A stretch of DNA of 64,000 bases from an uncultured Faecalibacterium sp. (GCA_937880095.1 CALFLK010000020.1:1-64000), one strand, 5' to 3'; shown: positions 35,001-42,231, counted from the first letter of the stretch. Numbers and translations: made by a program. The notes: generated by a model from the sequence alone, not told the origin.

Positions 35001-35555
35001 GCCACGGCTGACAACGTCCGCATAGTCCTTCACCAGGAAGTTACGCACCGTGCGGCTCTCCAGCTGGTTGATGACATGATACAGGGTGGTCACGCCATAA
35101 AAGCTGGAATCGTTATCTTTGCCCAAAATTGCGAAGGTACCGTTGTCGCTGCTGAGGATATAACTGTCCGTCTTCTCAAACAGCGCATCGTCAGACAGCT
35201 TCTTCTCGGCAATGTAATCATCTACCTTTGTATCGGTATTGTTCACTGTGCCGACCAGAATGTTAGTCTGACCAGAAACTACGGTATTGCCCGATACAGT
35301 CAGATTCTTCAAATCCAAAACTTCCTGTACACGCGCTTTCGTAGCCGCATCGATGCCCTCTTCGTAGATCACATTCACCTTATCTTTTAAGATAAAGTCG
35401 CCCGTTTGATATGTGATGCTTTGCGGCACCGGGTAGATCTCGTAGCCGTCATTTGCGTTGGGTTCGCTCACCGCAGCAGCACTTGCTGCCAACGGTTGTG
35501 CGACAATTCCCATCGCCATCACGGCTGCGAGGACCAAACTGGAAACTCGTTTCAT
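29025..35555 (-). CDS. Giant cell-surface GH84 beta-N-acetylglucosaminidase
   Basis: This 2,176-residue exoenzyme removes terminal beta-GlcNAc from glycans such as mucin or other host glycoconjugates. Domain order: signal peptide (1-27); GH20b-like domain (about 38-175); GH84 catalytic domain (about 180-470) with RGFIEGYYGEPWS and the catalytic Asp pair D303-D304 (ILADDAG); a helical region; several discoidin/CBM32-like domains (about 660-1490); FIVAR-like helical repeats (about 1495-1950); a Pro/Thr-rich spacer (PTAEPTPTAEPTPTAEP); and a C-terminal membrane helix with KKHSAQE. No LPXTG motif is seen. The ATG at 35555 has GGAGGAG upstream. It is monocistronic. Confidence 0.93.
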   Translation of the reverse strand: MKRVSSLVLAAVMAMGIVAQPLAASAAAVSEPNANDGYEIYPVPQSITYQTGDFILKDKVNVIYEEGIDAATKARVQEVLDLKNLTVSGNTVVSGQTNILVGTVNNTDTKVDDYIAEKKLSDDALFEKTDSYILSSDNGTFAILGKDNDSSFYGVTTLYHVINQLESRTVRNFLVKDYADVVSRGFIEGYYGEPWSTEDRINLMKWGGYYKLNSYFYAPKDDPKHNAQWRSLYTEKEIEEKIKPLAEAGNNSKCRFVFALHPYMNSPIRYDTEANYQADLKTMQAKFEQVIKAGVRQIAILADDAGKKTPEQYRRTLEDMTKWLQEMQKTYPDLKMTLPFCAQEYMYGGETYFSTFPENVQVIMTGGRIWGEVNDSFTQGFTDKTGRGPYLWINWPCSDNSKNHLIMGGYTTFLHSGVNPANVQGIVLNPMQQSEPSKVAIFGNACYSWNIWQSDAEANQAWHDSFKYVNHGSAIETPASTALRELSKHMINQAMDGRVTPLQESVDLNPILEAFKTKMKAGTLTAEDVDKVITEFETLQEAAKTFRAEGNKQLMGNQKDYAGKGANEQMAPWLDCWDDTTEAVLAYLDAVKAVIAETPDYTSALNLYNAGKEAFARSKTHGFSYINHQEYAEVGVQHIVPFIKAVESYLSENLQKEIDPSVVISSYISNVLTKPYAGSVENIFDGNDETVLEFHEPLYIKTNDYFGVQFSKPIAVDSIRIAMGGGKNHFYHGKLQYTKDGEKWEDVNGEVYHRPQNDETPIEVTGLNLTDVVAVRLIATADNGVDAWITIKSFDINRDQEQEETTTQYPVTAEQVEIEGAVMAPGGESKANLVDGDKTTELWLRKSAEGSDRDITPVNAAVVLDLGGVKEVGSVYFAQGSSVAGDVIQQGVVEYSTDKTDWRELGKLNNAQEQTVEARSAVQARYIRIKNTQATAGWWRLGEVKVFNSASEKLTFNVSPVNTAIGRHSAINDGAKNNKYEYIVDGDTNTMAWMANTDNGNIQANAGVQILFNREAKLKDIKIVQDSGDRMNNLIIQYKSGEEWKQLTHVTQNPDAVIECKDVVTDGIRILSGQNASTWWKLKEVIIHEKSTKATDKYVYSNLKNHGFGVILNKDEAEMTTGNVTLKAGDYIGIDQTEIRELNTVEIPADLKGATLEISKNAIEWETVTANDVLGKRVRYVRIINKTDAPVTIDMNQFKITNNVLGTLGELISSDIEVISSWGDDRYNTKAFDQNINTTTKFGGNPRTGNTAVYSLGRPIDIKSIRVYNADTEQDYIRDAEIQLSTDGTNWKTALTIGDGQTDSDRESPFGNITDPAKHTDSNYPNKLYYGNDAVPADVGTGARYLRVRITADYPSRALVMNEIMINENEYQTNEGNKAFEGAQEAPGHAPSLMLDQDLNTTYKPAKANEQITYYLSNVNQTAGLRIVQNGAVSGATVAVGVCDAAPAMQLSQEERVAKSTEIELGKLAQAINEFVVPEGKVLTYVTIRWTDKLPEIAELLFLNSDVAAADNKAALTELVTNTPAEFDSWTKQAQDAYKALQANGQMVLDSEYASKASVATMITTLNTAAKNAEVKANAETIAKLEALQQDKVSNDDYIYSNTTYAAYVAQLAKAEAALKTPENLTQAEADKILAAAQKAKDDLTWSIYQRESAELAIESFETVKAENYSLKSYNDFKAVRDEIAALIAQDKAGTAQDPHLYMEKVTAYQTAYENLWSVAELKTLVEKQLDSNLYTPESFQAYEQSKQAAKDLLAQADATNEQLDAALANLKKAEQDLVLVESVDVQAVIDAMRKENPDNYTEESYKNLMDVVDQAEQDMAKNNPALNAENIQKMRDAQSALVSVVELNVKLEEAAAISAEKYTVSSYKDLQTSVDAANELKKNGTKEAIEQMIQELNSKIAALAPRAEGLDEYRNGITLKDEAKYDPEIYAPYKDAYDKLMGMDPADTSRDAFEAAKAEFEKQNAILDEAGEIPAPTPEPTPVPDTAPAAGYDWYKVLAGINAAGKGSFTANVGSEIAVPHYIWQAIYGKDLTVTLQRGADAFVFNGLDLKATGFNPDVGHNLTDLTSYIGRSYQADKPADAVKPAKPSVDQSGETEKPTETVEPTAEPTPTAEPTPTAEPAAPETAEPTEEPASAQNDDANNGGNNMIMWIVLLLAVVCVCGGFFWWKKHSAQE

Positions 35556-35657
35556 GGAATGCTCCTCCAAATCCTCTTTGACCTGCAGTGCAGATCAATC
35601 TTCTTAGACCTTTTTATCGTTACAGCAAAGGCCTGTGCTGCCAGAAATCGCCTTTTG

Positions 35658-35673
35658 TCGAAAGCGTTTTCTA
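35658..35673. promoter_or_regulatory. cre-like box in the GH84 leader
   Basis: TCGAAAGCGTTTTCTA matches the CcpA cre consensus WTGNAANCGNWWNCAW at 14 of 16 positions by eye. It lies about 90 bases downstream of the predicted transcription start, where bound CcpA could block elongation. An inverted repeat CGCTGTC/GACAGCG (35676-35703) lies next to it. Confidence 0.45.
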
Positions 35674-35767
35674 TTCGCTGTCATTCGCCACAATCCGACA
35701 GCGTTTGTAACGGTCTCAACTCCTTTCCGTTTTTCGGCGCTATCCATTAAAATAGCACCTTTTTTTG

Positions 35768-35776
35768 ATTATACCA
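35768..35776 (-). promoter_or_regulatory. Extended -10 promoter for the GH84 gene
   Basis: TGGTATAAT on the minus strand is a consensus extended -10 without a clear -35. Transcription would start near 35761, leaving a leader of about 205 bases. The rest of 35777-35958 is AT-rich and shows nothing else I can name. Confidence 0.55.
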
Positions 35777-35958
35777 TTTCAGACGGACCGATTCCACTAT
35801 TTTTAAGGTTTATTGTTGTTTCTTTTTATTGCATTTGCATTAAACCTATTTTATAAAAACTAAGCGCAACATTCATTAAATTATTTATACACTTACAGAT
35901 GAAATCCAACCATTTTCTCTGCAAATGTCCCTTTTATTACATGACGCGGCTGCGAGCA

Positions 35959-35988
35959 TTGACAAATCAGTTTTCGACAGACTATACT
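35959..35988 (+). promoter_or_regulatory. Promoter for the aldehyde dehydrogenase
   Basis: A consensus TTGACA and TATACT are 18 bases apart, giving a leader of about 85 bases before the start at 36081. Confidence 0.75.
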
Positions 35989-36080
35989 TTTTTCATTCGA
36001 CAGCGGTTTGTCCCCATCGGAAAATCTATCAAACTCACCGTTCCGCCGGGTTACTGCCGCACATCTACAGGAGAATCACA

Positions 36081-37460
36081 ATGAACGCTGCATCCATGCA
36101 AAATCTGGTTTCCAAACAAAAAGATTATTTCTCCAAAGGGGCAACCTTGCCGGTACGAAACCGCATTGCTGCCCTTAAAAAGCTGGAGCAAACGCTGAAA
36201 GCGCACGAGCAAGATATTTATGATGCGCTTTTCGCGGATTTGGGAAAAAGCGAAACCGAAAGTTATATGTGCGAGTTGGGTCTGGTATACAGTGAGCTTT
36301 CCTATATGCTGCGCCATATCAAAAAATTCAGCAAGAACTGCCGGGTTGCTACCCCTTTGGCACAAGCGGTTTCGCATAGTTTTGTAAAACCCTCCCCCCG
36401 CGGTGTTACGCTGATTATGAGTCCTTGGAATTACCCGTTATTATTGACGCTCGACCCCTTGATTGATGCTTTGGCTGCCGGGAACACTGCGGTCATCAAG
36501 CCTAGCGCTTATGCCCCCGCTACCAGCCACGTTCTGGAAACGATTATAGGCGAAGCATTCGACCCCGCACACGTCTGTGTGATTTCCGGCGGTCGCGAGG
36601 AAAACCAGTGGCTACTAGAACAGGCGTTTGATTACATTTTCTTCACCGGAAGCCAAGCCGTCGGCAAAGAAGTACTGCGTCATGCCGCAGAGCATCTGAC
36701 GCCTGTCGCTTTGGAGCTTGGCGGTAAAAGCCCTTGTATTGTGGATCGTACCGCCGACATTTCACTTGCTGCACGGCGTATCGTATTCGGAAAATACTTA
36801 AACTGCGGACAAACCTGCGTTGCGCCAGACTATATCTGCTGTGACGAATCTATTGTGGATGCGCTTGTAGATGCACTCAAAAAAGAGATTCAGCGGCAGT
36901 TTGGGGAAAATCCATTGAAAAACGCCGCTTATGGGCATATCATCAACCAAAAGCACTTTGCACGCCTTTCCCATCTTTTGGAACAAGACCCGATTGTGTT
37001 CGGCGGAAAGCAGGATGCAAAGCAACTTAAAATAGAGCCTACTCTGCTCTACCCTTGCAACTGGGATTCTGCTTCCATGCAGGATGAAATCTTTGGACCG
37101 ATTCTGCCGATTATCCCTTATCACTCTTTGGAGCAAACATTACAGCAAATCAATGCGCGACCGCATCCACTAGCGCTGTACATCTTCTCGCAGGACCGCG
37201 CTACCATCGACCGTATTACAGAGCAATGTCCTTTTGGTGGTGGCTGCATCAACGACACCATTATTCACTTGGCAACAACGCAAATGGGATTTGGCGGTGT
37301 GGGCGCAAGCGGAATGGGTGCTTACCACGGAAAAGTCGGCTTTGACGCATTCTCCCATCACAAAAGCATTGTGGACAAAAAAACTTGGCTGGATTTGCCC
37401 ATGCGCTATCAGCCCTATACTCCGCTTGCACAGAAATTGATTCGGCTATTCCTTCGTTAA
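36081..37460 (+). CDS. Aldehyde dehydrogenase, class 3-like
   Basis: This NAD(P)-dependent enzyme oxidises aldehydes to carboxylic acids. It has 459 residues, the short class-3/YwdH-like form without the N-terminal extension. Key residues are N117 (SPWNYP), E212 (LELGGKSP) and the nucleophile C246 (NCGQTCVAPDY). Near the C-terminus PFGGGCINDT and the GFGGVGASGMGAYHGKVGF block are typical. AGGAG lies just upstream of the ATG at 36081. A longer in-frame extension would run over the promoter and is rejected. The natural substrate is unknown. Confidence 0.93.
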   Translation: MNAASMQNLVSKQKDYFSKGATLPVRNRIAALKKLEQTLKAHEQDIYDALFADLGKSETESYMCELGLVYSELSYMLRHIKKFSKNCRVATPLAQAVSHSFVKPSPRGVTLIMSPWNYPLLLTLDPLIDALAAGNTAVIKPSAYAPATSHVLETIIGEAFDPAHVCVISGGREENQWLLEQAFDYIFFTGSQAVGKEVLRHAAEHLTPVALELGGKSPCIVDRTADISLAARRIVFGKYLNCGQTCVAPDYICCDESIVDALVDALKKEIQRQFGENPLKNAAYGHIINQKHFARLSHLLEQDPIVFGGKQDAKQLKIEPTLLYPCNWDSASMQDEIFGPILPIIPYHSLEQTLQQINARPHPLALYIFSQDRATIDRITEQCPFGGGCINDTIIHLATTQMGFGGVGASGMGAYHGKVGFDAFSHHKSIVDKKTWLDLPMRYQPYTPLAQKLIRLFLR

Positions 37461-37606
37461 CTTTTATCTTTGGGTTTTCTATCCGGAACAATTTTCTCTT
37501 ATGCATTGCATTGACTTTGCGTCTATGGTATCGTTGGGGAAACAGACCTTGCGCTGTTCACCTTTCTGATCTGCGCAGGCAAATAAAAGGAAAAAGGAGA
37601 ATGACG

Positions 37607-37909
37607 ATGCATGACTCTTACTTTGACGGTGGTCTTTTACAGCTGATTTTTTGGAAAGTTCTGGGCTTTCTGATTACATTCTTTACCCCGGGCATTTGCT
37701 ACCCCTGGGCTTGCTGCATCGTATATGGATGGGAAATCCGCCATACAGTAATCAACGGACATCGTCTGGATTTTGATGGTACCGCTTTGCAGTTGTTTGG
37801 CAACTGGATCAAATGGTGGTTTTTGACTATCATCACGCTGGGAATTTATGGTTTCTGGATGGGTATTGCACTGCGCAAATGGAAGACAAAGCACACCTTC
37901 GCCATCTGA
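37607..37909 (+). CDS. DUF898-like small membrane protein
   Basis: This 100-residue protein is strongly hydrophobic and aromatic, with two long segments (about 9-38 and 62-88). The blocks SYFDGGLLQLIFWKVLGF and FGNWIKWWFLTIITLGIYGF have the repeated pattern of DUF898/YjgN proteins. Function is unknown. The ATG at 37607 is preferred because AGGAGA then stands 7 bases upstream. Another ATG at 37601 abuts that site. Confidence 0.8.
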   Translation: MHDSYFDGGLLQLIFWKVLGFLITFFTPGICYPWACCIVYGWEIRHTVINGHRLDFDGTALQLFGNWIKWWFLTIITLGIYGFWMGIALRKWKTKHTFAI

Positions 37910-37957
37910 TTATGGATGCAATTCTCTTGCCTTTCGATTGATTCTTTGAAAAGAAAA

Positions 37958-38010
37958 TGGCCTCCTTGCTGTATACGGTTTTTGCGCCGTACAGCAGGGA
38001 GGTTTTCTTT
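37958..38010 (+). terminator. Intrinsic terminator after the DUF898-like gene
   Basis: CCTCCTTGCTGTA (37961-37973) faces TACAGCAGGGAGG (37990-38002), with an inner CGG/CCG pair and TTTTCTTTT following. Confidence 0.8.
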
Positions 38011-38041
38011 TGGATTGGATGACATATCTCTCCCGTTTCAC

Positions 38042-38071
38042 TTGCGTTTTAACGGTCAGACAGTATATAAT
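38042..38071 (+). promoter_or_regulatory. Promoter for dnaD-dnaC
   Basis: TTGCGT and TATAAT are separated by 18 bases, 36 bases upstream of the dnaD start. Confidence 0.65.
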
Positions 38072-38107
38072 GACAATATCTATATATCGAATGGAAAGGC
38101 TCTTAAC

Positions 38108-39019
38108 ATGGATTTCAAATTGAAGCCACAAAGCGGTGACACGATTGCAGTACCCCGCCTTGTTTTTGCCCGGTTGGACTCGGCAGACGAGGTCAGCGTT
38201 CGGGTTGCATTATATGTACTGGCCACCGGCATTACCGACCCGGAGAAAATTGCGCATGACTTGAAACTGCGCAGCGTACACGCCGCCGAAAGTTCTTTGC
38301 TCTGGTGGGCGGGTGCTGGATTGCTGGAAAAAGTGACACCTGAAAATACACCGCAGAAAGCCCCGGCGGCTCCGCTGAGCTGGGCGCAAATTGCATCCGC
38401 TACACGCACAGACCCCATGATTGCAAACTTAATGGACTGCGCGCAAAATGCTTTCGGTCGTCCGTTAAGCCGCACCGAAATGCAAAAGCTGCTGCGTTTT
38501 TACTTACAGGATGGTTTCGACCCGGAAGTGATTATGCTCTGCCTCACCTATCTGGCAGGCGAAGACAAAAAAACGCTGGGTGAATTGAACCATGAGCTGA
38601 AAGCATGGCAAAATGAAGGCGTTGTCACCGGAGAAGATGCCGACCGACACCTGAAAAAACTGGCTCTGCGGCGCAAGCGGGAAGATTTTGTTTGCGAGCT
38701 GCTCAATGTCCCACATGACACTTTGACGCTTGGTGAGAAACGCGCAATTTGTCGCTGGTACGAAGAATATGGTTACGATGACACGATGACAAGTGAAGCT
38801 GCTTTACAGGCTGGATCGAACCAGGATGTGTGGTATTTGAACGGAATTTTGCGCAAATGGTACGGCAAAGGTCTGCGTACCATCCACGAAGTGCGAGGTT
38901 ATGGTGCCAATGACAATGCTGCCAGCCGCAATGTGCGCGTAGACCGTGTGCAGCCCAGCGGAAACGATTTTTTGAAGAATGCAGTCGACAGACCGCGCCG
39001 CCTGAAAAGAAAGGATTGA
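38108..39019 (+). CDS. dnaD: DnaD-family replication initiation protein
   Basis: DnaD-type proteins help load the replicative helicase at origins and restarted forks. The 303-residue protein has an N-terminal winged-helix-like part (VSVRVALYVLATGITDPEKIA) and two DnaD C-terminal helical domains: about 125-200, with GRPLSRTEMQKLLRF, and about 215-285, ending in YLNGILRKWYGKGLRT. GAAAGG precedes the ATG at 38108. Six bases separate it from the helicase-loader gene, and this pair is standard in clostridia. Confidence 0.9.
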   Translation: MDFKLKPQSGDTIAVPRLVFARLDSADEVSVRVALYVLATGITDPEKIAHDLKLRSVHAAESSLLWWAGAGLLEKVTPENTPQKAPAAPLSWAQIASATRTDPMIANLMDCAQNAFGRPLSRTEMQKLLRFYLQDGFDPEVIMLCLTYLAGEDKKTLGELNHELKAWQNEGVVTGEDADRHLKKLALRRKREDFVCELLNVPHDTLTLGEKRAICRWYEEYGYDDTMTSEAALQAGSNQDVWYLNGILRKWYGKGLRTIHEVRGYGANDNAASRNVRVDRVQPSGNDFLKNAVDRPRRLKRKD

Positions 39020-39025
39020 TTCTAA

Positions 39026-40009
39026 ATGCAGACACGCAATGAATTATACCAGGCTGCCATGCGTATCGTACAAACCCGCCGCCAGACTGCCCGTGTAAAA
39101 GCAGAAGACAATCAGAAAATCGTACTGGCAGCAGTACCCGGTTTCGCACAGGCGCAGGAAGCATTCCGTCAGGCTGGCATCCATGCCGTGATGACAGGCG
39201 CACGGGGTGGCGACACAAAAGCTGCACTGGACCAACTGCACAACTGCAAGGAAAAGTGCAACGAACTGCTGCGTGCCAGTGGACGCAGTCCCGACTGTTT
39301 GGAGCCGAAGTACACTTGCCCCTTGTGTCAGGATACTGGTAGTCAGGATGGCAAAACCTGCGTTTGTGTACAAAAGCTGATGCGCAAACTGCGCCGTGAG
39401 GAAATTGAGCAAAGCTCTTCCCTGTCCATTTCCAAATTTGCTACCTTGCAGTTGGAATATTACCCTGACAAAAAAGACCCCATCACCGGATGCAACATCC
39501 GCCAGCATATGCGCTCTCTGTTGGAAGATTTGCACGAATATGCGGTTACGTTCGACCACGATAGCCTGAATCTTCTGCTGATCGGCAATGCAGGTCTGGG
39601 AAAAACTCATGCTGCGCTGGCGGTTGCCGGTGTGGTGCTGGATCGTGGTTATGATGTGATTTATGTTTCCAGCTCTGAGTTTTTCTCCCAGCTGGAAACC
39701 GCGCATTTTACCAGCGGAAATAACGTGGACGAAGCAGCTCTTATGTCTGCCGCCTGTGATGCAGATTTGCTGATTCTGGACGATTTGGGTACCGAAATGC
39801 TCTCCGCTTACACATTGAGCGTATTCTACACGCTTTTGAACACCCGAATGTCGGGGCATCGTCCTACGATTTTTACCAGTAACATCATGGACGGTACGGT
39901 ATTTGAAAAACGCTACACAGAAAAAATCGCCAGCCGACTTGCCGGCAGCTGTGAGCAGTTTGTATTTTTAGGCGAAGATATCCGCCAAATCAAAGCACAG
40001 GAATATTAA
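39026..40009 (+). CDS. dnaC: Helicase loader, DnaC/DnaI-type AAA+ ATPase
   Basis: This ATPase loads the replicative helicase. The N-terminal helical region is followed by a zinc-binding site (C98, C101, C112, C114). Walker A is GNAGLGKT (187-194) and Walker B is LLILDDLGTE. EKIASRLAGSCEQFVFLGEDIR holds the arginine finger region. At 327 residues it fits the DnaI/DnaC group rather than IstB, and no transposase adjoins it. An inverted repeat (ATTCGTC/GACGAAT, 40014-40034) without a T run follows the stop. Confidence 0.92.
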   Translation: MQTRNELYQAAMRIVQTRRQTARVKAEDNQKIVLAAVPGFAQAQEAFRQAGIHAVMTGARGGDTKAALDQLHNCKEKCNELLRASGRSPDCLEPKYTCPLCQDTGSQDGKTCVCVQKLMRKLRREEIEQSSSLSISKFATLQLEYYPDKKDPITGCNIRQHMRSLLEDLHEYAVTFDHDSLNLLLIGNAGLGKTHAALAVAGVVLDRGYDVIYVSSSEFFSQLETAHFTSGNNVDEAALMSAACDADLLILDDLGTEMLSAYTLSVFYTLLNTRMSGHRPTIFTSNIMDGTVFEKRYTEKIASRLAGSCEQFVFLGEDIRQIKAQEY

Positions 40010-40099
40010 ATAGATTCGTCATTTCAAGACGAATGGATTGCCGTGTTGCGCAGCGTTGCTGCTTTCACGGCAGGAAGTCGAAATACAAGGGACGTTATT

Positions 40100-40387
40100 A
40101 TGTTATTTCGCGCAAAAAAGAAACGCACGAAAAAAAGACATTCCAAAAAAGGACGCGCCCGAAGAAAGCGCACCAGCAGACGTCGTTTTCGCTGGAGTTT
40201 CCATATTCTCCCCGGTGTTCGCTTAAATATCAGCCGTTCCGGGGTTTCTTTTACCTTTGGCTGGCGGCATTTGAACACCACCATCGGCTCCGGGCGCAAT
40301 GCGATAACGCAATCTGCACACGTTGGTTTCCCCGGCGGAAACTACTCGGTTACCAGAAAGCTCTCTCGCAGTGTGCGCAAGCGCTGA
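40100..40387 (+). CDS. DUF4236 domain protein
   Basis: This 95-residue protein has a very basic N-terminus (about 28 residues rich in Lys and Arg) and a DUF4236-type domain with FHILPGVRLNISRSGVSFTF and GFPGGNYSVT. Function is unknown. The ATG at 40100 has AAGGGA 8 bases upstream. It follows the helicase loader by about 90 bases and ends before a terminator at 40517. Confidence 0.75.
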   Translation: MLFRAKKKRTKKRHSKKGRARRKRTSRRRFRWSFHILPGVRLNISRSGVSFTFGWRHLNTTIGSGRNAITQSAHVGFPGGNYSVTRKLSRSVRKR

Positions 40388-40516
40388 TGCATCTTACGGA
40401 TTGCCGCTCCTATGCAATCATTGGAATCTGTTTTTCTACTGCGTGTTACATCATCACAAGAACCAAACTTCTAATGCTACGATTCAATCAGCAGCTTATT
40501 TGGGAATAGAAAACAC

Positions 40517-40560
40517 AAAAGCGGAGTGTATCAAACTTGATGCACTCCGCTTTTATTTAT
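40517..40560 (+). terminator. Intrinsic terminator after the DUF4236 gene
   Basis: AAAAGCGGAGTGTATCAA (40517-40534) faces TTGATGCACTCCGCTTTT (40537-40554), 18 pairs with one U-G that forms only in plus-strand RNA, then ATTTAT. It may also serve the converging hydrolase gene. Confidence 0.85.
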
Positions 40561-40583
40561 CGCCGCTCGGAAAAAACATTCAA

Positions 40584-41324
40584 TCATTCGATCAATGACT
40601 GGAATAGTTCCGCATATATTTCAGGATGGTTCATACTTAAATCACCATGATAATATTGGGGGAAAACAACCAATTTACTTTTCGGTAAAGCGTGATGCAG
40701 GAGATTTGCCGATTTTTTCATCTTATGTCCCTCTTTCCCTCCGACCGCAATAACAACATTCGCAGTACAGCTATGGATGGAGTCTTTTAGTTTATAAGAA
40801 GAATTGCTCTCCAAAAAAGCAATCATGCTTTCCTTTTGAATTTTACAGGTATCCGTATAATAATCATTGAATAAATCTGCTTTTATATGCAGCTGGTGAA
40901 ATTGCAGCTTTGCAAACCACCGCTTTTTGATGAGTCCATAACTCATTTGGAGCATCGGACGAATCATCCGATTTGTAAATGCCATAGGGATAACCAATGC
41001 ACTTTCAATGATCGCATACCGGCAAATATCGGGACTGCGCGAGAGCATTTCCACAAGAATTTGCCCGCCAAGAGATAACCCACCTATTGCAAATACACTG
41101 CCGCCAAATTGCGTTCGGATGTAATCACAGATTTCATCTGCGGCATTTTCAATGGTTGTAAACTCACGATCGCTGTTGGCATGACCATCTAATAAAGGAA
41201 TTACAACATGATAGTCTTGTGCCAAAATCTCAGCAACCTTTTTATAATTCCACCACGACAGTCCGCCGCCATGCAACAAAATAACAGTCAATGGATTCTC
41301 TTTTGCAAATTCTACTACCTTCAT
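40584..41324 (-). CDS. Alpha/beta hydrolase
   Basis: This 246-residue alpha/beta-hydrolase-fold protein has the oxyanion-type loop LHGGG (17-21), the nucleophile elbow GGLSLGG with S84, and a C-terminal histidine region (YYHGDLSMNHPE). The substrate is unknown. GAGGG 7 bases upstream favours the ATG at 41324 over one 24 bases earlier. The gene is richer in A/T-ending codons and ATA/TTA than its neighbours, a mild sign of later acquisition. It lies alone between terminators. Confidence 0.85.
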   Translation of the reverse strand: MKVVEFAKENPLTVILLHGGGLSWWNYKKVAEILAQDYHVVIPLLDGHANSDREFTTIENAADEICDYIRTQFGGSVFAIGGLSLGGQILVEMLSRSPDICRYAIIESALVIPMAFTNRMIRPMLQMSYGLIKKRWFAKLQFHQLHIKADLFNDYYTDTCKIQKESMIAFLESNSSYKLKDSIHSCTANVVIAVGGKEGHKMKKSANLLHHALPKSKLVVFPQYYHGDLSMNHPEIYAELFQSLIE

Positions 41325-41463
41325 ACGGATTCCCTCAAAAGTAACCATAACGCAATGCTCATCCTGAGCAAACGCATAAGATCCTTTTACGAAATGCTTT
41401 CTCGTTATGGATATCTGACACCGGTTTTATACATGCTTGCTGCCCATCTTCCAGTTGAGCAAT

Positions 41464-41498
41464 AACGAAAAACGGTACAGCCGCAGCTATACCGTTTT
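41464..41498 (-). terminator. Intrinsic terminator after the XRE regulator
   Basis: AAAACGGTACAG (41469-41480) and CTATACCGTTTT (41487-41498) form a 12-pair stem, with one G-U in minus-strand RNA, around CCGCAG. TTTTT follows on the minus strand. Confidence 0.85.
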
Positions 41499-41515
41499 CA
41501 GATGCAAACTCTGAT

Positions 41516-41725
41516 TTATTCTTCAGAGCGATACTCTAAAATATCCCCCGGCTGGCAATCCAGCTCACGACAGATTGCCTCCAATGTGGAAAAGCGTACA
41601 GCGCGTGCTTTTTGGTTCTTCAATATGGACAGATTCGCCGGTGTGATGCCTACCCGTTCGGCCAGCTCGCCGGAACCGATCTTGCGCTTCGCCATCATCA
41701 CGTCCAAATTTACAATGATCGGCAT
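41516..41725 (-). CDS. Small XRE-family helix-turn-helix regulator
   Basis: This 69-residue protein is essentially one Cro/CI-type DNA-binding domain (ELAERVGITPANLSILKNQK). It has the short YozG-like form that begins MPIIVNLDVMMAKRKIG. GAGGTGAG precedes the ATG at 41725. It follows the DUF2975 gene by 10 bases. XRE/DUF2975 pairs are common in Firmicutes and may form a membrane-linked regulatory pair, but the signal is unknown. Confidence 0.9.
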   Translation of the reverse strand: MPIIVNLDVMMAKRKIGSGELAERVGITPANLSILKNQKARAVRFSTLEAICRELDCQPGDILEYRSEE

Positions 41726-41735
41726 AATTCTCACC

Positions 41736-42197
41736 TCATATCGTATAGTCAAGCTCCGCTTTCATGTTGATTGCCCGCACAAACACATTTTTAATGACGC
41801 GAACAATCAATGCCATAAACGCTGCCGCCAGACTGATTACTACCAGACTGAGCCAAGTACTGATAAACAGCAGGCAAACCAAGGCTGCTGCTACGCAGCA
41901 CCAGCTGACGCGACGCAGCAAAACAACATTCTCCTGCACAAAAACATGGTCTTTTTCCATATTGTTCAGCAGCTTATACAGGCTGACCAACAGGATATAT
42001 GCTGGGACGCTGCACAAATACAAACAAATCAGCAGCGACAGCACATAACGCATCCCGGTATGCCGTACCACATTTGCGCAGATGAACTGCGCAAACCACC
42101 AGCCACCTATATCCAGCGCTACCAGCAACGCACCAAAGAAAATCACCAGCCCGCGGGAAAGCTGGATACTGCGACGTTCTGACCAAAATGTTTCCAT
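41736..42197 (-). CDS. DUF2975 membrane protein
   Basis: This 153-residue protein has four membrane helices (about 17-37, 50-75, 97-117 and 118-137). Its opening (SERRSIQLSRGL) and middle (NNMEKDHVFVQENVVLLR) match DUF2975. Function is unknown. The ATG at 42197 has GAGGTG six bases upstream, and a GTG three codons earlier lies inside that ribosome site. It is co-transcribed with the XRE regulator downstream. Confidence 0.88.
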   Translation of the reverse strand: METFWSERRSIQLSRGLVIFFGALLVALDIGGWWFAQFICANVVRHTGMRYVLSLLICLYLCSVPAYILLVSLYKLLNNMEKDHVFVQENVVLLRRVSWCCVAAALVCLLFISTWLSLVVISLAAAFMALIVRVIKNVFVRAINMKAELDYTI

Positions 42198-42231
42198 AGC
42201 TTGCACCTCAATCCAAAATCATTTTGTCTTG

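Noticed and set aside
28977..35390. Open reading frame of 2,137 codons on the plus strand opposite the GH84 gene
   Set aside because: It is in codon register with the GH84 gene and open only because that gene lacks TTA, CTA and TCA codons. Its translation is Cys-, Leu- and Ile-rich without domains and without a suitable ribosome site.
40014..40034. Inverted repeat ATTCGTC/GACGAAT after the helicase loader as a terminator
   Set aside because: No T run follows on either strand and the stem is only seven pairs.
41355..41465. 36-codon plus-strand frame beside the alpha/beta hydrolase
   Set aside because: It reads like a protein end but has no ribosome site or promoter. It lies in the space that should hold the hydrolase promoter.
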